From positions 1,302,001 through 1,366,000 of the forward strand of contig CAVONV010000023.1 in NCBI GenBank assembly GCA_963697355.1: a DNA stretch of 64,000 bases, given 5' to 3'. This DNA comes from CAVONV01 sp963697355 (GTDB lineage: Bacteria > Acidobacteriota > Vicinamibacteria > Marinacidobacterales > DATDRI01). The translations under genes were made by a program, and so were the position numbers. The notes under the pieces are model-generated. The model ran no database searches. It was not told the origin of the DNA and worked only from the letters and a program-made list of their open reading frames with translations. Positions 57,847-64,000 of the stretch are shown in pieces; within the stretch, counting starts at the first letter, position 1, and every line of letters starts with the position of its first letter.

Positions 57847-60338
57847 CTACTCCGGCAGGTTCATCCGGCGCAACAGGTCCTGGAAGCGCGGGTCGGAGCG
57901 CAACGGATCGAAGATATTTTTTTTCTTGACGTATACCAGACCTGGGTCGCGGACCTCGAAGCCCTTCTCGAGCCATTCTATGGACCTGTCATAGTCGCCG
58001 GCAAAGACATACCACGCGGCGATTACCCAGGGCATTGAAAACCCTATCCCGCCGGACTTCTCGTACCGTGCCGCCAGGAGACCAGCGACGCGCCGCTGCG
58101 CGCCCTCGTAGCCGGCTTCCGCGAGGCCCTGCTCGAACGCCGCCAGACGTTCGGGGTCGCCGGCGATCAACTCCCGCTGTAGGGCCAGGTGCTCGTCGCG
58201 CATCCCCTTGGAGACGAAAGCACACTCCAGCGCAGTGCGGGCGGCAGGCAGGCCGGGCTGCATGGCAAGCGCAGTGCGGGCTGCAGCCATGGTGTCGTCA
58301 TAGCGCCGAGCGCGGCACAGGACGTGCGCGTACAGGCCGTGGAACAGAGCGTTGAACGGGTCCAGCTCGATGGCCCGCTCGCTGTGCGGAATGGCCTCGT
58401 CGATGCGCCCGGTGCTCACCAGGAAGTCGGCGAAGTACGCGTGGGTGTTGGCGGCGTTGGGGTCGAGCTCGAGGGCGCGCCGCCACTCCGGCTCGGAGCC
58501 GGCCCAGTCCCAGTCGGTAACCCATCCTGACCAGGGCCAGCGCCTCGTGCGCTCCCGCAGAGCCGTCATCCAGCTCGACGGCCTGGAGGGCCGCCTCCTT
58601 CGCCTTCGGTCCCGCCTCATAGGGTGGCGTGATCGCCCACCATGCTTGCGGGCAGCCCAGACCCATGCGAGTTCCGCGTAGGCCGGGGCGTAAGAAGGGT
58701 CCTTCTCCAGGGCCAGCTCGAAATAGCGCTCGGGCGGTGTCGAGGTCCTCACGCGTCAGCTTCTTCCAGTGGTAGGAGCCCTTGAGGTAGGCGTCGTGGG
58801 CCTCGGGATTGACCGGGCGCACACTGGCCAGTCGTGTTTCCTCCTCTGGCGTGACCGCAATCTCGATTTCCTGGGCAATGGCGCGGGCCACATCACTGTA
58901 TAGGGTCAGGATATCGCGCAGTTCACGATCGAAGTTGTCGGCCCAGAGATATTGATCTGTACTTGCCTCGATCAGCTGAGCCGTCACCCGCACGCTATCC
59001 CCTGCTCGCAGCACCGAGCCTTCGATCACCGCGTCCACACCCAGTTCCTCGGCGATCTCCGGGATCGATTTGTCGGTGTCCTTGTAGCGCATGGCCGAGT
59101 TGCGGGAGATAACCTTCAAGGCGCTGATCTTGGCCAGGTCCGTGATGATCGCCTCGGTAATACCGTCGACGAAGTACTCCTGCTCCGGGTCCCCGGATTG
59201 GTTTGCCAGAGGCAGTACCGCGAGCGACTCGATGGGGGTGGTTCCTCCTAGGAGGCGATCCCGCAGCCCGCCACCATTCAATCCCACTAGCAGTGCGATG
59301 CCCAACACCACTAGAGCTGAGACGCCAGCGAGGACAGTCCGTCGCGTCAGCATGGCTGGAAGCGCGAAGGGAATCTCTCTCAAGCCCTCCAATTCCCGGG
59401 CTAGGTCTCGTGTGGATTCGTATCGTTCCTCCGGGTGCTTCTCCAAGCAACGCTCTACAATCACTCGCAGATGAGGGGGCACATTCGGATTGACTTTTGC
59501 GACGGGCTCCGGCTCTCCTTCGATGATCGCAGCCAGCATTTGGGCCGCGGTCTCCCGCTTGAACGCAATCTTTCCTGTCGCCATCTCATAGAGAATCGAC
59601 CCAAAGGAGAACTGATCGGACCTATGGTCGAGCGGTCGACCACTCGCTTGCTCCGGCGACATATATCCGACCGTCCCTAAAATCACACCTGCACGGGTTA
59701 GCTCCTTCGAGACCGTGATTTCCTCGGAACCGAAATCGACGGCTTCGGGCAACAACTTGGCGAGACCAAAGTCCAGAATCTTCACATACCCATCGCTCGT
59801 GACCATCAGGTTCTCGGGCTTCAAATCCCGATGGATGATCCCGGCAGAGTGGGCCTTCGCCAATCCCTCGGCAATCTGCGTGGCAAGCTGGAGCAGCTTC
59901 TTGGTCGGCAGCGGCCCTTCAGAGAGCATCTCCCTCAGCGTCTTGCCCTCCACGAACTCCATCACAATGTAGTGACGTCCTCGTCTTGCCGACTTGTCCG
60001 CCGTAGCCTTCCGCCTTCGCCAAGGCTTCCGCCTTCGCCAAGGCTCCGGCGGACAGGCCGGCGGACAGGCCGGCGGACGGGTCGGCGGACAGATGGCGAA
60101 GGCGGATGTCGTGGATAGTAATAATGTTGGGATGATTGAGTGCAGATGCAGAGCGGGCCTCTTGCTCAAAACGTCGCAGGCGTTCGGGATCTGAGGCCAG
60201 TTCCTCCCGCAGCACCTTGATCGCCACATCCCGTCCCAGCTTGTGGTCCTTCGCCCGATAGACCTCTCCCATCCCACCCGAGCCGAGCAGAGAAGTGATC
60301 TCGTAGTGGCCGAGTCGGGTGCCGGGTTGAAGTGTCAT
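57847..60338 (-). pseudogene. Ser/Thr kinase-TPR gene broken by a repeat insertion and frameshifts
   Basis: The ATG at 60338 begins TLQPGTRLGHYEITSLLGSG and a kinase N-lobe up to NIITIHDI, where a repeat element (59993-60107) interrupts the frame. The kinase then resumes in another frame (HYIVMEFVEG, HRDLKPEN, DFGLAK, GTVGYMSPEQ), with a membrane helix and the same CadC-like segment as the kinase at 55045. In the TPR region the frame switches three times (LDTA to ERYFELALEK; ARKHGG to AWWAITPPYE; ALVRMG to TDWDWAGSEP), ending at 57847. It starts one base after the stop of the PD40-kinase gene, so it was coupled. Four shifts in one gene suggest decay rather than a single error. Confidence 0.8.
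59993..60107. repeat. Inverted-repeat-rich element inside the kinase gene
   Basis: On the minus strand TCCGCCTTCGCCA near one end is the exact reverse complement of TGGCGAAGGCGGA, which occurs twice in the other half. Between them a 12-base unit (TGTCCGCCGGCC) is repeated, and CGGCGGACAAG closes the element. Such GC-rich, self-complementary, partly tandem blocks are typical of REP/MITE-like elements. It disrupts the kinase between the N-lobe strand and the hinge. Confidence 0.7.
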
Positions 60339-60339
60339 G

Positions 60340-63009
60340 TCAGTTTGTCGGGACGAGGCGTTTGAGCTCTTCGAACCAGTTGAGGACGATGTGAAGTTGC
60401 GTCGGTGCCGCATCCGACTCGCTGGGCATCGTTAACACGAAGCGTTGTCCGTCGCGAGAGATGTCGTAACCACGACCGTAGGGTGGGGCGATGTCGTAAG
60501 TACCTTCAAAGAGCACCCGAGGCCTCCCCGGAAGGAGCTCGGGCTGGGTCACGATGTCCACGGCCATCATTCGCTCATCGTCACGATAGAAGAGCTCCCC
60601 CCCTTTCGGATTCCACGCCGGCTCTCTTCCCCCGTCGGTCGAAATCCGCCATTTGCCGCCCGGTCCGGGAAACGGCGTCACATAGATTTCGTCGCTACCG
60701 GATTCGTTCGAGACGTAGGCAAGCCAGCGGCCGTTCGGTGAAAGCGCCGGCTGAAACTCGTTGGAAGGTGTTTTGAGGAATGGCTCGGGGTTGCGTTCAC
60801 CTTCCATGGGAAGCACCCAGATGTCCCACCCCGACTCGGGATCGAGGCTCTGGTGAAAGACGAGGTTCTTGCTGTCGGGAGACCACCCAAAAGGCTGCTG
60901 AGCATATTCACTTGTGGTGAGGCGCTCGGCGGAACCGCTGCCATCGGCGGCTTTCCAGAACAAGTTCACGGCACCGCCCGAGCGCATGGAAGGAAAGGCC
61001 AACCGTTTCCCGTCGGGACTCCAGACCGGCCAGAAATTCTGACCTTCCGAGGTCAGTGGTGTCAGTATGCCGCGTTCCATCTCATACACCCAGACCTGAG
61101 AATCGCCTCCTGCTATCCACATGGCGATTCGATCGCCCTCGGGGGACAACTTTGGTCCTTGGAAGTAACGTTGCTGCAGGTCGGTCATGGGCTGAGCACT
61201 ACCGTTGCGATCCACCCAAACGAGTGTCCTGCCGATCCACTGCTGCGCGCCGCTCGGCACATAAATGAGGGTGCCGTTTCTGGAGAGACTGAAATGAGCG
61301 TCGCCACATCTGGTGATAGCCACCTCCTCGACGACCGGGACGGGGGCGCCGGTGAGTTCGAGCCGTTCGAGATCAAAAGGCACGGCCAGGATGGAACCCG
61401 CTTCGGCGTAAAGCAAGTGGCCGCTGAGGGCATAACGAGTGTGACTACCGCCCTCGATGAGAGTTTTTCGCTCGCCCGTTTCGAGAGACATCACCTCCAC
61501 TCGAAGCGTGCTACAAGAGCCGTCCAGGGTGCTGAAAACAGCTTCTTTCCCGCCAGGAAGAAGTTCAGGATAGGCAATATCCCACTCACCCTCTTCTAAA
61601 CGTGGGCTGATCAAAGGTTCGGGCGTCCCTCCTATCGATGAGATTCGCCAGATGCCCATACCGGATGTTTCAGCGAAAGTGTGAAAAAGAACGGTGTCGT
61701 CAGATCCCCAGCTTGCCCCTTTCATACTTTCTGGAGCGTTGCAAAGAGGCAGCGGTGGCCCGCCGGTGAGCGAAATCTTCTTGAGCTTTCCATCGGCATG
61801 AAAGCCGAGCCATTGACTATCCGGGGAGAAGAAAGGGAACTCCCCGTTCTCCGTGCCTTCAATCGGCCGCGCTTTGAGCTCTCCTATTTCTTGCAGGTAG
61901 AGCTGAGTCTTTCCGTCCTGTTGAGCGGGGTACACCATGCGCGTTCCATTCGGCGCAATGGCAATGGAGGAGGTTTTGGCACCGGATAGTAGATACGGGA
62001 TATCTAAAGCAAACCGCATGGGAGCTCCTGAGCCAGGTTCGGTTCTTTGAATCGAAAGCCAGATGGCGAGTCCGCTTGCGAGCGCCACGATCAACCACGG
62101 TACTACGGCCCGCCACCTGCGAGCTTCCGAAACGGGCGTTGCCCCTGCCGATAGCGGTGGTTCCGTCATCGCTTCTTCGATCTCGATGCGCGCATCCGCT
62201 ATGTCGTGGAGACGGCCTTGGACATCCTTGCGGAGACATCGGCGCAGCAAACTGCGGACTATCGCGGGTGTAATATGGGGCATCATCTCCCAGACCGGCT
62301 CACGCTCCACGATCTTCGCAATCGTGTCTGTGACTGTCTCGCCCAAGAAAGCTGCCTTGCCTGTCAGAGCCTCATACAGACAACACCCGAAAGCCCAGAT
62401 ATCCGTCCGCTTGTCCACCGCCTTCCCACGTGCCTGCTCAGGACTCATGTAAGGAGCGGTGCCAAGAAGAACTCCGGTTTCCGTGTCATCTCTAGTGATG
62501 GTTGGGGACTCCGACAACCCTTGGGAAGTCGTCTCTCCCGCCATTGCCTTGGCAAGACCAAAATCCAGAACCTTAACCTTCCCCTCGGGTGTCACCTTGA
62601 TATTGGCCGGTTTGAGGTCCCGATGAATCACGCCTTTCTCATGTGCCGCTTCGAGACCTTCAGCGATTTGCTTGAAGAGCGGAAGGGCTTCATCGATAGG
62701 TATGGGACCGCGCTTTATTCGCTCCGCCAGCGTTTCTCCCGGTACGTACTCCAGCGCCAGGAAGTGCACGCCATCGGACTCCTCGAGCTCGTGAATGGCG
62801 GCAATATTCGGGTGGTTCAGTGATGCGAGGAGGCGGGCTTCACGCTCGAATCGGGCTAGGCGCTCCCTGTTCTCAGAGAAAGTTGCGGGTAGGACTTTGA
62901 CTGCGACTTCACGATCCAGCTTGGTGTCCCTGGCAAGATACACCTCTCCCATTCCACCTTCGCCGATCTTCTCTAGGACCTTGTAGTGGGAGAGCGTCCG
63001 GCCAATCAT
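60340..63009 (-). CDS. Transmembrane Ser/Thr protein kinase with PD40 (TolB-like) propeller
   Basis: The 889-residue protein has a Hanks kinase domain (1-275) with GEGGMGEVY, K38, HRDLKPAN (D131), DFGLAK and GTAPYMSPEQ, a membrane helix (about 305-325) and a C-terminal PD40/WD40-like propeller with repeated units such as GEFPFFSPDSQWLGFHADGK and FWPVWSPDGKRLAFPSMR. The propeller would lie outside the cytoplasm and may sense ligands or peptidoglycan-related signals. It is followed after one base by the broken kinase gene, indicating an operon. Confidence 0.94.
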   Translation of the reverse strand: MIGRTLSHYKVLEKIGEGGMGEVYLARDTKLDREVAVKVLPATFSENRERLARFEREARLLASLNHPNIAAIHELEESDGVHFLALEYVPGETLAERIKRGPIPIDEALPLFKQIAEGLEAAHEKGVIHRDLKPANIKVTPEGKVKVLDFGLAKAMAGETTSQGLSESPTITRDDTETGVLLGTAPYMSPEQARGKAVDKRTDIWAFGCCLYEALTGKAAFLGETVTDTIAKIVEREPVWEMMPHITPAIVRSLLRRCLRKDVQGRLHDIADARIEIEEAMTEPPLSAGATPVSEARRWRAVVPWLIVALASGLAIWLSIQRTEPGSGAPMRFALDIPYLLSGAKTSSIAIAPNGTRMVYPAQQDGKTQLYLQEIGELKARPIEGTENGEFPFFSPDSQWLGFHADGKLKKISLTGGPPLPLCNAPESMKGASWGSDDTVLFHTFAETSGMGIWRISSIGGTPEPLISPRLEEGEWDIAYPELLPGGKEAVFSTLDGSCSTLRVEVMSLETGERKTLIEGGSHTRYALSGHLLYAEAGSILAVPFDLERLELTGAPVPVVEEVAITRCGDAHFSLSRNGTLIYVPSGAQQWIGRTLVWVDRNGSAQPMTDLQQRYFQGPKLSPEGDRIAMWIAGGDSQVWVYEMERGILTPLTSEGQNFWPVWSPDGKRLAFPSMRSGGAVNLFWKAADGSGSAERLTTSEYAQQPFGWSPDSKNLVFHQSLDPESGWDIWVLPMEGERNPEPFLKTPSNEFQPALSPNGRWLAYVSNESGSDEIYVTPFPGPGGKWRISTDGGREPAWNPKGGELFYRDDERMMAVDIVTQPELLPGRPRVLFEGTYDIAPPYGRGYDISRDGQRFVLTMPSESDAAPTQLHIVLNWFEELKRLVPTN

Positions 63010-63107
63010 GGAGGACCTCCACGTTGGGGTGAGGATAGTTCTTTGCCCCGTGAAAAGTCAAAGGTGAGTGCAGGTAGGGAGATTTTGGGATTGTTTCTCT
63101 TTGGGTT

Positions 63108-64000
63108 TCATCCTCCATCGGATTCGACAAACTCCAACCACCGGAACCAGATCGGATGATGCTCCTTGTACCATCGCAGCACCTCGAGCAAGATGGTTTG
63201 GTGCTCCGGCGAGATAACTTCATCCGGTATCCGGTCGAAATGCACGCGGAGATGTTCCTTCGTGTGCTCCAAGGCTTCGGCACAAAGTGTTTGCAGCTCG
63301 TTGCGGATGCGGCCCGAGTCCGAGATCTTGACGGCACGGCCGCGGTAGTCTTCGCCGTAGAAGAACCGGATGAGAAGCGGATTGAAAACCAGCCGGCTCT
63401 CTTCCATGCGTTCCATGAGACGCAATGTGAATGTGATCCGTTTATCGCCAAGCGGCGTGGCGAACCTCACCGTGGTGCGATAGATATTCGGTGAGATCTC
63501 GAGGACTCCGGGTGTGCCCGAATAAGGGTCTGGCTGCATGTAGCCGCAAAGGGCGAGAACGTCCCAACGTTTCTCCGGAAAGAAGTCGTCCACCACCATG
63601 AGCGGATGATCCAGTGGCAGACCAGCATCTCGTGCTTCGCAGATCATCTTTCGATAATCTTCGACCGTCGTATCGTCCGGCGTCTTATCGAAGAGCCTAC
63701 CCAGCTCACTCGCAAACCCGGCATGCTCGGAATCGAGGTGCATCACGCGCCTCTCCTGCTCGTAGCTGAGCTCGAAACGAGATGTGAAGACGGCCAGCGA
63801 AGCCGTTAGTCCGAGCATGTGCGTCAGGCTCGCCGCCTGCATCGCTTCCGCCGAGGCAGCATATCCATCGATCAAGAAAACGTGGTCTTGATCTTGACTA
63901 TCGTGCCAGGAGCCGACGAGATAGGTCGGAGCGTAAGTTCCAGATTCGGTGAAGGCCGTCATACCGGTAGGCAGTCTCCAGCCATCCTCCACGACATGTG
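63108..64000 (-). CDS. Unrecognised protein, partial at the window edge
   Basis: The frame stays open to the right end, so the true start is outside. The visible 297 residues are a mixed alpha/beta protein with segments DHVFLIDGYAASAEAMQAAS, VYRTTVRFATP-like strands and IRFFYGEDYRGRAVKISDSG, ending in YKEHHPIWFRWLEFV. No domain or catalytic motif was recognised. It lies about 100 bases upstream of the PD40 kinase and could be cotranscribed with it. Confidence 0.6.
   Translation of the reverse strand, partial: HVVEDGWRLPTGMTAFTESGTYAPTYLVGSWHDSQDQDHVFLIDGYAASAEAMQAASLTHMLGLTASLAVFTSRFELSYEQERRVMHLDSEHAGFASELGRLFDKTPDDTTVEDYRKMICEARDAGLPLDHPLMVVDDFFPEKRWDVLALCGYMQPDPYSGTPGVLEISPNIYRTTVRFATPLGDKRITFTLRLMERMEESRLVFNPLLIRFFYGEDYRGRAVKISDSGRIRNELQTLCAEALEHTKEHLRVHFDRIPDEVISPEHQTILLEVLRWYKEHHPIWFRWLEFVESDGG

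Overview
The window reads as part of a Gram-negative chromosome, most likely an Acidobacteriota genome or metagenome bin. The pointers are an ADOP/MacB-type permease, several transmembrane Ser/Thr kinases carrying TPR or PD40 tails, very large secreted repeat proteins, and moderately high G+C. This is inference from gene content; no rRNA or other taxonomic marker is present.

Layout. 0.2-5.1 kb: a frameshifted small lipoprotein, an SsnA-like amidohydrolase, an RRM protein, a PLP fold-II enzyme, and an exported MsrB-MsrA repair pair. 5.2-10.8 kb: a DUF2283/DUF4258 pair, an exported alpha/beta hydrolase-TPR protein with Asp at the nucleophile position, a pentad-repeat membrane protein, a HigB-HigA pair whose toxin has one nonsense codon, and an HNH endonuclease. 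11.1-39.5 kb: one minus-strand giant locus. It contains a secreted CarboxypepD_reg-repeat protein (about 4,160 aa across one frameshift), a translationally coupled 4,902-aa Sec-exported Rhs/YD-repeat protein with a C-terminal metal-dependent phospholipase/P1-nuclease-like domain, and two paralogous small membrane proteins downstream that are plausible immunity proteins.

39.8-54 kb: an accessory region of small genes. It holds a truncated HNH with its partner, a VapBC-like pair, RelE-Phd with an 11-bp operator array, a NadS-like regulator, hicBA (toxin with a nonsense codon) bounded by integron attC-like hairpins, an ADOP permease, a GH99-like enzyme, a tRNA-Glu 3' fragment, an M23 lipoprotein, a second hicAB, an orphan XRE regulator, a STAS-nucleotidyltransferase fusion, and four small exported proteins that reuse one leader (three DUF4440, one DUF1579). 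A 24-bp repeat recurs between these units. No integrase gene is visible, so a cassette-array interpretation remains a hypothesis.

54.3-64 kb: a frameshifted CigR/RcnB-like gene, then a minus-strand series of Ser/Thr kinases: a PD40-tailed kinase, a TPR-tailed kinase broken by a repeat element and frameshifts, an intact TPR-tailed kinase, and a 3'-truncated kinase remnant. The window ends inside an unrecognised gene.

Recurrent theme: several genes carry a single-nucleotide frameshift or nonsense codon while otherwise being well preserved. Either the source assembly has residual indels or these genes decayed recently; read mapping would decide. No CRISPR array, complete tRNA, rRNA, intact transposase or replication origin was seen.
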